A DNA stretch of 64,000 nucleotides from assembly GCF_000230975.2 (NCBI RefSeq), contig NC_021172.1:3596001-3660000 (forward strand), given 5' to 3'. A program made the translations under genes and the position numbers. This stretch comes from Hyphomicrobium denitrificans 1NES1 (GTDB taxonomy: Bacteria; Pseudomonadota; Alphaproteobacteria; Rhizobiales; Hyphomicrobiaceae). Positions 55,353 to 64,000 of the stretch are shown one piece after another (within the stretch, counting starts at the first letter, position 1; each line of letters opens with the position of its first letter). Under the pieces are notes generated by a model. It was not told where the DNA came from. It saw only the letters and a program-made list of their open reading frames with translations, and made no database searches.

Positions 55353-56264
55353 TTAACGCCGAAAGAATTCTCGCCTCAGAAGACCGCGCATCATCGGTAC
55401 GGTGACGATGTGTGGAAGAACCTTTAACGCGACGACGAATGCGGTGTTGAAAATTCCCGGCACAATGACGCGCTGGCCGAACATGAATCCGCGATAGGCG
55501 CTTTTCGCCACGCGATCGGGAGTCAAGGATGGAAGGATGATCCGATAGAGCGATCTCTCGGCGCCCATGTCGCGATGAAATTCGGTATCTACAGGTCCCG
55601 GTGTCAAGGCAGAGACGCGAACGCCCTGACCCGCAACTTCGCTGGCGATCGCCTCGGTCAGCGACAGGATGTAGGATTTGCTGGCGTAATAGGCGGCTTG
55701 GTTGGGGCCGGGTATGTAGGCGCCGAGGGACGCAACATTCAAAATGCCGCCCTGTCTGCGTGCGATCATATCCGGCAAAGCGGCGCGCGTCAGGCGCGTC
55801 AGGCTCTCGATGTTCACTGCGAGAAGGCTCGAAAGGTCCTTTGGCGTTTGTTCCAGGAAGGGTCCGGCGAGGCCCATTCCGGCATTGTTGACGAGCACAT
55901 CGAGGTACAGATTTGCGTTGGCGAGCCCTGCCGAAATGACGTCTGCGGCGTTGGGTTCGGTAATATCGCAAAGGATTGAAACCGGTTCGACGCCCGTTGC
56001 GGCCTTCAGCTCAGCAACTGCGTCGGCGAGTTTCAGTGCATTGCGCGCTACGATGACGGTCGTGCAACCCGCCTCAATGAAGCACTTTGCCAGGGCCAAG
56101 CCTATGCCACGCGATCCGCCCGTGACTACGACCGCCGGCTTCAGGTCGGCGACCGCAGCCCGTGCCGCATGAATGGCATTCGGGTCGACGGGCGCCCGCC
56201 ATGGCATCAAACGGGAAAGCCAAACGGCGGGTTCATACGGCATGCGTTCTCCGTGGTATCCCAT
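55353..56264 (-). CDS. SDR family NAD(P)-dependent oxidoreductase
   Basis: 303 residues, classical SDR with an N-terminal extension: VVVTGGSRGIGLALAKC nucleotide motif, VDVLVNNAGMGLAGP-type NNAG, catalytic serine in NVASLGAYI, YYASKSYILSL active site and PGPVDTEF. A second hydrophobic end (VVALKVLPHIVTVPM) could associate with the membrane. It may work with the KAS III gene in fatty acid-type reduction (ketoacyl reductase), but that is from position only. Confidence 0.9.
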   Translation of the reverse strand: MGYHGERMPYEPAVWLSRLMPWRAPVDPNAIHAARAAVADLKPAVVVTGGSRGIGLALAKCFIEAGCTTVIVARNALKLADAVAELKAATGVEPVSILCDITEPNAADVISAGLANANLYLDVLVNNAGMGLAGPFLEQTPKDLSSLLAVNIESLTRLTRAALPDMIARRQGGILNVASLGAYIPGPNQAAYYASKSYILSLTEAIASEVAGQGVRVSALTPGPVDTEFHRDMGAERSLYRIILPSLTPDRVAKSAYRGFMFGQRVIVPGIFNTAFVVALKVLPHIVTVPMMRGLLRREFFRR

Positions 56265-56568
56265 GAGCGGGCCGCATGGAACGTAGGCAGGCTTGCCGGG
56301 GTCAGCAAGGGCGACCCATTATACTGGTGGTACAGTCCGCGAACGCGTCCGATGTGTCGTTCGGGGCGCAAAAAATTCCTCCGATGCGGGGGGACGATCC
56401 TATTCTGTGTTCGCGAGCGTGACTTTCCATTTTTTCGGGGAAGTCCCAACCTAATTTCTCCATTCTTTCGCGGCACGGCTTTGTTAAAAAGGGGTCGCGG
56501 CAGGTCAGGGCAGGCCACGCTTCAGCTTTTTTCGGACACACGAAGCAATCGTCGGGTGGGGTGTCAGG
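56265..56568. other. Region upstream of the binding-protein/channel fusion gene
   Basis: 304 bp between divergent genes. T-rich tracts near 56425-56490; no clear promoter, RNA gene or gene fragment recognised. Confidence 0.4.
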
Positions 56569-58872
56569 GTGAGTCTTGCGCTTTTGAAGGACCGTGTACG
56601 CAGCAATGGCTACGTTTTGCTGCGGCGGATGGCTGTAATCCTGATCGCTGCTGTCACGGTCGCAGTCAGCGCCAGTATGCCGGTGAGCGTTGACGCGGTC
56701 GATGACGCAGAAGCGGCACAACGGCCGCCCTTGAACGTCCCCATATTCGTAACGTCGCGGGATGATCTTTGTTACGATAACGGTCAGCTGGCGGCCATCA
56801 AACGTCTTACTGTGCTGGAGCAGCGCCGTATCAATCGCAACGGCGGCGTTGCTGGTCGGCGTCTGCAATTGATGTTTTTCGACGATCGGCGCGACGGGAA
56901 GACGGCGGCCGCAAATCTGGCGTCGGCCCTCGCCGATCCTCAAACGCTTGCGATGATCGGTATGTCGAATTCGACGCGCGCGAAGGCGGCTTTCGATGCT
57001 GGTGGCAAAAACCTCAAGAAAAGCGGAATTCCTTTCATATCGGATATTTCCGTCGGCGGTCTCATCGCCGATTATCCGAACGTGTTCACGACCCGGCCTT
57101 CCGAAGACGAAGAGCGTATGCCGGTTATTGCAGAGTTTACCAAGCAGATGAAAGTTGCGGGCCCGGCATTCATCGGCTTGGAATCGGCTTTCGCAAGTAG
57201 CAGTTTCGGCGACGCGCTTACGAAGGTTCTAGGCGCGGGCGTGATGGCGGGCGATCACCGGCTGCATACCGTGGGCGACGATATTCTCGATGCTGGAGAA
57301 CTCGCGTCGGCAATTACCGATCTCAAAAGCAAGAATATTGATCTTCTGTTTCTCAGCGTTGGCAGTAGCCGGACGAAGGATGTCCTGAAACAACTCAAGG
57401 AGGCGAATTTTACACCGCCGCTGTTCGTTACCGGCCGGTTGGACACGATTGCGTCGGATGGCGCCGATACCTATCCCAACGATATCTATCAGCTTGCCTG
57501 GGATGGACTCCCGAACGTTTACAACGATCGGCTTCGTAAGCTCGTTTCGGATTCTCCCAACCCCGGCGTCTGGATTTTCCAGGGTGCCAAGAACAAGGCG
57601 GCACCGGGTTGGAAAAGCGGCAAGTGTAAGCCGAGAGACGAGGACGTTCCTCTGAACGTCGTCGATAACGAAAACATGCGAGCGCTTTCGGTCGGCACTC
57701 AATACGCCGACATGGTCGGGCTCATCGCGGAAGCGGCGCGCGGCAAGGACGCCACGACCGGTTTACCGGAACTTCGCAGTTTGATCGTTCAGCGCCTTCA
57801 GACGGCTTATGCGTTAGGCCGCGGCACTTTCCAGGGTCGGTTCGATAACTGGTCGTTCCAGCCCTCCTCGCGGGCGGCCGCGCGGACGCCAATGATCCTC
57901 ATGCTCCCGCGTGGCCTCGTGCATACGCAACTTGCGCCCTTGCAGTTCGCGCATCTGCGTAACAACCACATGCAACGCATCGATACGCTTTACGCCGACA
58001 TCGATCTTATTGGGGCCGAACACATCGACGATAACGACAAGACGTTCCTGGCCGATTTTTATCTTTCGATGAACGACCGCGGCGGCGCGTCCATCGATCA
58101 AATCGAATTTTCGAACGCTTACCTGGAGCCCGGATCAAATGACCGGCAGATCACGGTTCGGCCCATTCATGATGGCGGGAAGAGCGAGGCGTTCCCGGAC
58201 CACATGAAGATCTATCGGATATCGGGCAAGTTTCTCTACGAGCCGCAACTCCTCGACTATCCCTTCGATACGCAGAGGTTTTCAATCGACATTCAACCGA
58301 AGCACGGGAATGCGCCGTTCATTGTGCAGCCGCCACCGGACAATTTGCGCGATAGACTCGTCAGGGTCGACGGGTGGCTGCCGAAAGACCAGTACGTTGG
58401 ATACGACGAAGATTTCGTGCGGACCGTCGATGCGCAGACGCTCGAGCCGAGTGTCGTACCATTTTACAAGGCAAATTTCGTTTGGCTGATGAAACGGCAG
58501 ACGACCGATTATTTTCTGCGTGTCGTCGTGCCTCTCGGCTTCATCCTGATGATCGCCTATCTGTCGATCTTCATCTCGACACATCACTTCGAGGCGATTG
58601 TCACGATCCAGGTGACCGCGCTTCTGTCGGCGGTGGCGCTCTATTTGGCGCTGCCGAAGCTCGATGCGAACGTCGAGACTCTGTCGGATCGGATGTTCTT
58701 ATTCAGTTACCTGATGCTGAGTGTCATCATAGCCATCACCATCGCGCGCGTGAACAAGTGGATAGAGCCAGTCAGGTGGCTTCGAAAGTCGCTGAGCTTC
58801 CTGCATATCGTCGGTGTGCCGCTGGCGACGGCGGCACTTGCCTTTTATGTTTACGAGGTCAGTTTGGGCTGA
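56569..58872 (+). CDS. Periplasmic-binding-protein domain fused to a pentameric ligand-gated ion channel (Pro-loop receptor)
   Basis: 767 residues. Signal/TM segment ~19-45 (MAVILIAAVTVAVSASM). Residues ~55-450 look like a LivJ-type (class I) periplasmic binding domain: PPLNVPIFVTSRDDLCYDNGQLAAIKRL, LQLMFFDDRRDG, LAMIGMSNSTRAKAAFDAGG, GIPFISDISVGGL. From ~465 a pLGIC ligand-binding domain follows, with TLYADIDLIGAEHIDDNDKTFLADFYLSMND, and the Pro-loop LLDYPFDTQRFSIDIQP (P565, D567, Q569). M1 ~648-668, M2 ~674-696 (HFEAIVTIQVTALLSAVALYLAL, compare GLIC M2), M3 ~708-728 and M4 ~745-765. GTG 56569 start; ATG 56629 is an alternative. Confidence 0.9.
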   Translation: MSLALLKDRVRSNGYVLLRRMAVILIAAVTVAVSASMPVSVDAVDDAEAAQRPPLNVPIFVTSRDDLCYDNGQLAAIKRLTVLEQRRINRNGGVAGRRLQLMFFDDRRDGKTAAANLASALADPQTLAMIGMSNSTRAKAAFDAGGKNLKKSGIPFISDISVGGLIADYPNVFTTRPSEDEERMPVIAEFTKQMKVAGPAFIGLESAFASSSFGDALTKVLGAGVMAGDHRLHTVGDDILDAGELASAITDLKSKNIDLLFLSVGSSRTKDVLKQLKEANFTPPLFVTGRLDTIASDGADTYPNDIYQLAWDGLPNVYNDRLRKLVSDSPNPGVWIFQGAKNKAAPGWKSGKCKPRDEDVPLNVVDNENMRALSVGTQYADMVGLIAEAARGKDATTGLPELRSLIVQRLQTAYALGRGTFQGRFDNWSFQPSSRAAARTPMILMLPRGLVHTQLAPLQFAHLRNNHMQRIDTLYADIDLIGAEHIDDNDKTFLADFYLSMNDRGGASIDQIEFSNAYLEPGSNDRQITVRPIHDGGKSEAFPDHMKIYRISGKFLYEPQLLDYPFDTQRFSIDIQPKHGNAPFIVQPPPDNLRDRLVRVDGWLPKDQYVGYDEDFVRTVDAQTLEPSVVPFYKANFVWLMKRQTTDYFLRVVVPLGFILMIAYLSIFISTHHFEAIVTIQVTALLSAVALYLALPKLDANVETLSDRMFLFSYLMLSVIIAITIARVNKWIEPVRWLRKSLSFLHIVGVPLATAALAFYVYEVSLG

Positions 58873-59205
58873 TCCCGGCTGGTCGCCGAACGATCTTCAC
58901 GTGGCGTCGCGCCGCGCGTGCGACATTGCAAGTCCTATCAGCGGCGTTAATGGCGTCAAAATTACTGCTCGATTTGATTATAACGAGCCATTAGCTTGCC
59001 TGGAAGCTAGTCTTCTGCCCGGGATAACCGTGTGGGAGACCGACGGGAGAGAGACGCGGGCATTCTGGCAACCCGTTGCCAGCCGAGGCGGTTTTGTCGC
59101 TGTCGAATTGTAGTCGCGCGGAGACGGATTGAGGTGTCTCCGGCAGTTAAACGCCGAAGGCTCGGCGATTGAGTTGCGTGCGAGCGGGGCGGAGAAATTT
59201 GATTC
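58873..59205. other. Intergenic region upstream of the RND efflux operon
   Basis: 333 bp between co-directional genes. No repeat or RNA gene recognised; a weak GGCGGAG (59190-59196) serves the downstream gene. Confidence 0.4.
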
Positions 59206-62200
59206 ATGGCTGCACTTGTACGCATCGCGCTGCGGCTGCCATACACGTTCATCGTTCTCGCTCTCCTTATTCTGATCGCCGGAGGATTCGCGGCTCTCAG
59301 AACGCCGGTCGATATCTTTCCCGAAATCCGCATTCCAATTATCAGCACGATCTGGAAGTACACGGGGTTGCCCGCCAATGAATTGGCCGGCCGTATCGTA
59401 ACATCGTATGAGCGAGCTCTGACGACGACCGTCAACGACATCGAGCATATCGAGTCGAGTTCGTTCGGCGGTATCGGGATTGTGAAGACTTTCTTTCAAC
59501 CGGAGGTCAATATCAGCGTTGCGAACGCGCAGGTGACGGCGATCGCGCAAACGCTGATCAAGCAGATGCCGCCGGGAACAACCCCGCCGCTGATTCTAAA
59601 TTATAGCGCATCGACTGTTCCGATCGTTCAGCTAGCTCTCGGTGGCGAAGGATTGAGGGAACAACAACTCTCCGACATCGGCCTCAATCAGATCCGGACG
59701 CGCCTCGTTACCGTGCCCGGAGCCGCTTTGCCCTATCCTTATGGCGGCAAGTTGCGGCAGATCCAGATCGACCTCGACACGCAGGCGCTTCATGCGCGCG
59801 GACTGTCTGCGCAGGATGTATCGGATGCGCTCGCCTCGCAGAACCTCATCAATCCGGTCGGTACGCAAAAGATCGGCAGTTTCGAGTATACGGTGCAGCT
59901 CAACAATGCGCCGTCGGAATTGAGCGCACTCGGAGATTTGCCGATCAAAGCAGTCAATGGCGGCATGGTCTATATCCGCGACGTGGCACACGTCCGTGAT
60001 GGAAACCCGCCGCAAACGAATATCGTTCACGTCAATGGCTCGCGCTCGGTTCTTTTGTCGGTCTTGAAGAGCGGCGCCAATTCGACCCTCGACATCATCG
60101 CGGGTATCAAGAAGAAGCTCGAAGAAATTAAGCCCGGGCTGCCGGATGCGCTCAAGATCGAAATCCTTGGCGATCAGTCGGTCTTCGTTGGGAATGCCGT
60201 CAAGAATGTCATCCATGAAGGCGTGCTCGCCGCTGTGCTGACAAGCGTGATGATCCTGTTGTTTCTCGGGAGCCTGAGGTCGACGCTGATTATTGCAATT
60301 TCGATTCCGCTAGCTGTGCTCTCCTCCGTTGCTGCGCTCTCTGCAATCGGGGAGACGATGAATATCATGACACTCGGAGGGCTGGCGCTCGCAGTCGGAA
60401 TTCTCGTCGACGAAGCAACCGTCACGATCGAGAACATCAATTATCATCTGGAGCAGGGGAAGGACGTCGAGACGGCCATTCTCGACGGCGCTGATCAGAT
60501 CGCGACTCCGGCTTTCGTCTCGATGCTCTGCGTTTGCATCGTCTTCGTGCCTATGTTCTTTCTGGAAGGCGTGGCGAAGTTTCTGTTCGTGCCGATGGCC
60601 GAGGCCGTCATGTTTGCGATGGTCGCGTCATTCATTCTGTCGCGAACACTCGTGCCTACGATGGCCAAGTATCTGCTGAAGCCACACAAACCAAGCGAGC
60701 ACGAACAACCAACGCGCAATCCGCTGAAAATTCTCCAGCACCGTTTCGAACTGGCATTCGAAAACATGCGGTTGAGCTATCGGAATCTGCTTGAGCGCGC
60801 GCTCAGCCAGCGTGCGCTGTTTCTTGCCTTCGCGTTTGCGTTTATCGCCGCCTCGTTTTATCTGGTGCCCTATCTCGGGCGGAATTTCTTCCCTTCCGTC
60901 GATTCGGGACAGATCCTCATGCACGTTCGATGCGAGATCGGCACGCGCGTCGAGGAGACGGCACGACAGTTGGCGCAAATCGAGCGCGCTATCCGGACGA
61001 TCATCCCCGAAAAGGATCTTGGTGCGATCGTCGACAACATCGGCATCCCTTACAGCGGCATTAACACGTCCTACAACAACACGGGCACGATCGGGCCGCA
61101 GGACGGGGATATTCAAGTCGCGCTCAAGGAGGGGCATCGGCCGACTCCTGAGTATGTGAGCCTGCTCAGAGACGAGCTACCGAAACAGTTTCCCGGGGTG
61201 GTGTTCTCGTTCCTGCCGGCTGACATCACGAGTCAGATTTTAAACTTCGGCGCGCCGACTCCGATCGATCTTCAAATCCGCGGCAACAACTTCGCCGAAA
61301 ACTACGCTTATGCCCAGAAGCTATTGCGTAAGATTCGCTTGGTTCCCGGCGTCGCGGATGCGCGTATTCAACAGTCGCGTTCAGCGCCTATGATCAGAGT
61401 GAACGTCGATCGCTCGCGCGCTCAATATGTCGGAGTGACCGAGCGTGACGTCACCGAGAGCTTGGGAACAACTCTTTCCGGGACGGGGCAAGTGTCGCCG
61501 ACATACTGGCTCAATCCGAAAAACGGAGTGTCATATTCGGTTGTCATTCAGACGCCCGAATACAAGGTAGATAGCTTGCCCGCTCTCGAGAATACCCCAG
61601 TCAACGCGCCGGCGGCGCCGTCTCCACAGATTCTAGGCGGTGTCGCCAGCTTTGAGCGGGGTACGACGAATGCCTCGATATCCCACTACGATATACAGCC
61701 GGTGGTGCAGATCCTGACGACGACAGAAGGTCGAGATCTCGGAGCCGTCGCGGAAGATGTTCAGAAAATCGTTGACGACGCGCGGGCGGAACTGCCGAAA
61801 GGCTCGACAGCGGTGCTGCTTGGGCAAGTGCGCACAATGAATAGCGCTTATTCCGGAATGTTATTCGGGCTCGTCGGTGCTATCGTGCTTATATACCTGC
61901 TCATCGTGGTGAACTTCCAATCCTGGACGGATCCTCTGGTCATCATCATGGCGCTTCCGGCTGCGCTTGTCGGCATTGTGTGGATGCTGTTCACAACCGG
62001 TACGACGCTTTCTGTTCCGGCGCTGACAGGCGCGATCATGTGCATGGGTGTCGCGACGGCGAACGCCGTGCTTGTCGTCAGCTTTGCGCGCGAACGGCTT
62101 GCAGAGCACGGCGATCCGATCATTGCGGCGGTTGAATCAGGCTACATTCGTATTCGCCCGGTGTTGATGGCGGCGCTGGCCATGATCATCGGCATGGCGC

Positions 62201-62388
62201 CGATGGCGCTCGGTCTGGGTGAAGGTGGCGAGCAGAACGCACCTCTCGGGCGCGCCGTGATCGGCGGTCTCATTTTCGCGACGGCCGCAACATTATTTGT
62301 TGTTCCTGTCGTTTTCAGCCTGATGCATCGGCGCAAGGCAGCAGCTTCGCCAAGCGATTTCATTCCGGGAGATTACAATGTCGCCTGA
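59206..62388 (+). CDS. RND efflux transporter permease (HAE1/AcrB-like)
   Basis: 1060 residues, twelve TM segments in two halves with large periplasmic loops. N-terminal TM LPYTFIVLALLILIAGGFAALRTPVDIFPEIRIPIISTIWKYTG. TM4 signature GILVDEATVTIENINYHLE: the proton-relay Asp pair of AcrB (DD) reads DE here, as in one RND subgroup. Other motifs: LPAALVGIVWMLFTTGTTLSVPALTGAIMCMGVATANAVLVVSFARE and RIRPVLMAALAMIIGMAPMALGLGEGGEQNAPLGRAVIGGLI. A drug, bile, solvent or metabolite exporter; substrate unknown. The adaptor gene overlaps its 3' end. Confidence 0.94.
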   Translation: MAALVRIALRLPYTFIVLALLILIAGGFAALRTPVDIFPEIRIPIISTIWKYTGLPANELAGRIVTSYERALTTTVNDIEHIESSSFGGIGIVKTFFQPEVNISVANAQVTAIAQTLIKQMPPGTTPPLILNYSASTVPIVQLALGGEGLREQQLSDIGLNQIRTRLVTVPGAALPYPYGGKLRQIQIDLDTQALHARGLSAQDVSDALASQNLINPVGTQKIGSFEYTVQLNNAPSELSALGDLPIKAVNGGMVYIRDVAHVRDGNPPQTNIVHVNGSRSVLLSVLKSGANSTLDIIAGIKKKLEEIKPGLPDALKIEILGDQSVFVGNAVKNVIHEGVLAAVLTSVMILLFLGSLRSTLIIAISIPLAVLSSVAALSAIGETMNIMTLGGLALAVGILVDEATVTIENINYHLEQGKDVETAILDGADQIATPAFVSMLCVCIVFVPMFFLEGVAKFLFVPMAEAVMFAMVASFILSRTLVPTMAKYLLKPHKPSEHEQPTRNPLKILQHRFELAFENMRLSYRNLLERALSQRALFLAFAFAFIAASFYLVPYLGRNFFPSVDSGQILMHVRCEIGTRVEETARQLAQIERAIRTIIPEKDLGAIVDNIGIPYSGINTSYNNTGTIGPQDGDIQVALKEGHRPTPEYVSLLRDELPKQFPGVVFSFLPADITSQILNFGAPTPIDLQIRGNNFAENYAYAQKLLRKIRLVPGVADARIQQSRSAPMIRVNVDRSRAQYVGVTERDVTESLGTTLSGTGQVSPTYWLNPKNGVSYSVVIQTPEYKVDSLPALENTPVNAPAAPSPQILGGVASFERGTTNASISHYDIQPVVQILTTTEGRDLGAVAEDVQKIVDDARAELPKGSTAVLLGQVRTMNSAYSGMLFGLVGAIVLIYLLIVVNFQSWTDPLVIIMALPAALVGIVWMLFTTGTTLSVPALTGAIMCMGVATANAVLVVSFARERLAEHGDPIIAAVESGYIRIRPVLMAALAMIIGMAPMALGLGEGGEQNAPLGRAVIGGLIFATAATLFVVPVVFSLMHRRKAAASPSDFIPGDYNVA

Positions 62389-63592
62389 GTTGCCCAAAGA
62401 GGTGCGGGCACGCTCGCGCTGGAAGATGTCGCTGGCAGCGGTCGTATTTATTAGCGCTACGTCGTTTATAGGTTTCACCGGCATCGAATGCCGGGAGCAA
62501 ACGCTGGCGAGCCTCAGGGTAAAATCCGCCGAGCGATCCGTGCCGACGGTGGCCGTATCGACGCCCAATGTGCAGAAGAGCATCGGTACGATCGATCTTC
62601 CTGGGCGCCTCGACGCATATTCGCAAGCCGCGATTTTTGCGCGCGTCAGCGGCTACGTCGCGAGCCGAAAGGCGGATATCGGCACCCGAGTCAAGGCAGG
62701 AGATCTGCTCGCGGAAATCGATGCGCCAGATCTCGATCAGCAGCTTTTTCAGGCGCAATCCGAACTCAACAACGCCAAGGCCAATGCCGCGTTGGCGAAA
62801 GTTACGAATGAACGCTATCAGGCATTGCTGCCGAAGGATTATGTGACGCGCCAGGCGGCCGACGAAAAAGCTGCGGATTTCGAGGCGAAGACGGCGCTCG
62901 TCAAGTCGGCGCAAGCCAACGTCGATCGCCTTAAGGCGCTTTCGGAATACAAGCGCATCGTTGCGCCCTTCGATGGTATCGTGACGGTGCGTAACACTGA
63001 TGTCGGCAACTTGATCAATACCGGTAGCGCGACGGGGTCGGAAATGTTCGTCGTCGCCGACATTCACAAACTCCGGCTCTATGTGAACGTGCCGCAAGCT
63101 TACGTGCCGATGGTCACGAACGGCACGACAGCGGTTCTGACGGTTCCCGAGCGGCCCGGCAAACAGTATGAGGCAAAGGTCGAAGCCTCCGCCGGGGCTG
63201 TCGATGTCGCTTCGGGAACGACACGCATGCAGCTTGTGGTCGATAACACGCCTGGTGAATTGATGCCGGGCGCTTATGCAAGCGTGCGTCTGACCGTCGG
63301 CGACAAGCGCGATGTTCTGGTCGTTCCGTCGAGCGCGGTTATTTTCGACAAGGATGGTCTGCATGTCGCGACCGTGACCTCAGATGATCGGGTTTTATTG
63401 AAACACATCACGATCGGACGCGATCTCGGGAGCAAGATCGAAATCGCATCCGGACTCGCGCCAGAAGACAGGGTGATCGAGAGCGCTCCTGATGACATTG
63501 CCGACGGTGACAAGGTGAACGTCAAAGAGCAGTCAAACCCCGCGACTGCACCGTCGTCGTCGAATAGTGTTCATCTGAACAACAAGGGCTGA
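62378..63592 (+). CDS. RND efflux periplasmic adaptor (MFP) subunit
   Basis: 404 residues. N-terminal membrane anchor (SLAAVVFISATSFIGF), lipoyl/barrel-sandwich halves (GYVASRKADIGTRVKAGDLLAEIDAPDLDQQLFQAQSELNNAKAN and AEKAADFEAKTALVKSAQANVDRLKALSEYKRIVAPFDGIVTVRNTDVGNLI), beta-barrel and MP domain (VPSSAVIFDKDGLHVATV). Overlaps the permease by 11 bp (ATG 62378), unlike the usual adaptor-first order. No outer-membrane factor gene is within the window. It ends 72 bp before a small secreted protein gene. Confidence 0.93.
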   Translation: MSPELPKEVRARSRWKMSLAAVVFISATSFIGFTGIECREQTLASLRVKSAERSVPTVAVSTPNVQKSIGTIDLPGRLDAYSQAAIFARVSGYVASRKADIGTRVKAGDLLAEIDAPDLDQQLFQAQSELNNAKANAALAKVTNERYQALLPKDYVTRQAADEKAADFEAKTALVKSAQANVDRLKALSEYKRIVAPFDGIVTVRNTDVGNLINTGSATGSEMFVVADIHKLRLYVNVPQAYVPMVTNGTTAVLTVPERPGKQYEAKVEASAGAVDVASGTTRMQLVVDNTPGELMPGAYASVRLTVGDKRDVLVVPSSAVIFDKDGLHVATVTSDDRVLLKHITIGRDLGSKIEIASGLAPEDRVIESAPDDIADGDKVNVKEQSNPATAPSSSNSVHLNNKG

Positions 63593-63664
63593 TCTCTCTT
63601 CCAGGAACGCCAGAGCAGCCGGGCGCGTTTTCCTTCTATCCAGTGATAGAGGAGTTTGCCTCGC

Positions 63665-63985
63665 ATGCGGAAATTGCTTCTGACTGGTGCATCTGTGGTG
63701 TTCTTCGGCGTGTCGACGGTGGTCGCACAATCCGATCCTGGTGGCACCGCCCCGGAAAACTCCGAACCCGGTGCGAGGAACGCTGAGCAGGTCGAGCCAG
63801 GAAAAGTCGGCCCCGGCAGCGAAAAGAATTCGCGGGTTTCGCCCACGTCACCTGATATTCCGGCGCACGCGCAGCCGCCTCCAGACATCAATCTGCCAGC
63901 CGATTCCGGGTCATCGGGCAGCGGTGGTGGCGAACAAGGGCAATCCAACAAGAACTCCACTGCGCCGCATCCCGGGTCGCGTTAA
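63665..63985 (+). CDS. Small secreted Pro/Gly/Ser-rich protein
   Basis: 106 residues with a signal peptide (MRKLLLTGASVVFFGVSTVVAQ) and a low-complexity hydrophilic mature part (SDPGGTAPENSEPGARN, DIPAHAQPPPDINLPADSGSSGSGGGEQGQ). No cysteines or folded domain. Start ATG 63665; a TTG at 63656 is in frame. Not recognised; located directly after the efflux operon and near the window edge. Confidence 0.6.
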   Translation: MRKLLLTGASVVFFGVSTVVAQSDPGGTAPENSEPGARNAEQVEPGKVGPGSEKNSRVSPTSPDIPAHAQPPPDINLPADSGSSGSGGGEQGQSNKNSTAPHPGSR

Positions 63986-64000
63986 GGCGTGTCCTTCGTG

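Noticed and set aside
62360..63364. 334-codon minus-strand frame
   Set aside because: Antisense to the RND adaptor; no protein-like features.

Overview
The window looks like chromosomal DNA from an alphaproteobacterium of the order Hyphomicrobiales (Rhizobiales), most likely Hyphomicrobium-like. This rests on high GC, the atpHAGDC F1 operon without F0 genes, the rpmH-rnpA-yidC-engB-argB-nucleotidase order, the cob(I)alamin adenosyltransferase-etfBA-3-hydroxyacyl-CoA dehydrogenase order, and the family types seen (HWE kinase, NudH-type RppH, YqaA-type VTT protein). The genus is inference; no 16S gene is present.

Layout. 1-4.4 kb: housekeeping cluster on the + strand (DUF1772, VOC, RdgB with a C-terminal extension, HemW, VTT, DsbB), with GC-rich palindromic repeats just before hemW. 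4.4-5.3 kb: non-coding stretch with overlapping perfect inverted repeats. 5.3-9.8 kb: small unknown genes, HNH nuclease, GluQ-RS, RsmI-YraN. 10.2-16.2 kb: F1 ATP synthase operon, interrupted by a palindromic repeat (A/G), an Ohr peroxidase (G/D) and a small zinc-ribbon protein (D/C). 16.2-20.5 kb: convergent operon envC-ctpA-rppH-rppH. 20.8-24.6 kb: twin-TM protein, adenosyltransferase, EtfBA, 3-hydroxybutyryl-CoA dehydrogenase. 24.6-33.4 kb: SDR, then the conserved rpmH-rnpA-yidC-engB-argB-HAD operon on the - strand, interrupted by an opposite-strand gene coding for a Clp-N/Pro-rich/C-terminal beta-type/TM protein. rnpA has no ATG/GTG/TTG start and probably begins at ATT.

33.5-36.8 kb: a dihydrolipoamide-dehydrogenase-like flavoprotein without its redox cysteines, a histidine kinase, and tRNA-Arg(ACG). 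A decayed serine recombinase starts 3 bp after the tRNA and probably marks the edge of an old island (36.8 to about 42.9 kb: cytidylate-kinase/BON, FdxA, slipin-NfeD, DUF411 protein). 42.9-46.6 kb: sulfurtransferase, CysK, small secreted proteins. 46.7-53.9 kb: signalling block (lone Crp-type HTH protein, Cache hybrid kinase, LuxR response regulator, single REC, DUF1345, PAS-HWE kinase-REC). 53.9-56.3 kb: KAS III and SDR.

56.6-58.9 kb holds the most striking gene: a periplasmic-binding-protein domain fused to a complete pentameric ligand-gated ion channel (Pro-loop receptor). It is followed by an RND efflux pump whose permease gene precedes its adaptor, and a small low-complexity secreted protein at the window edge.
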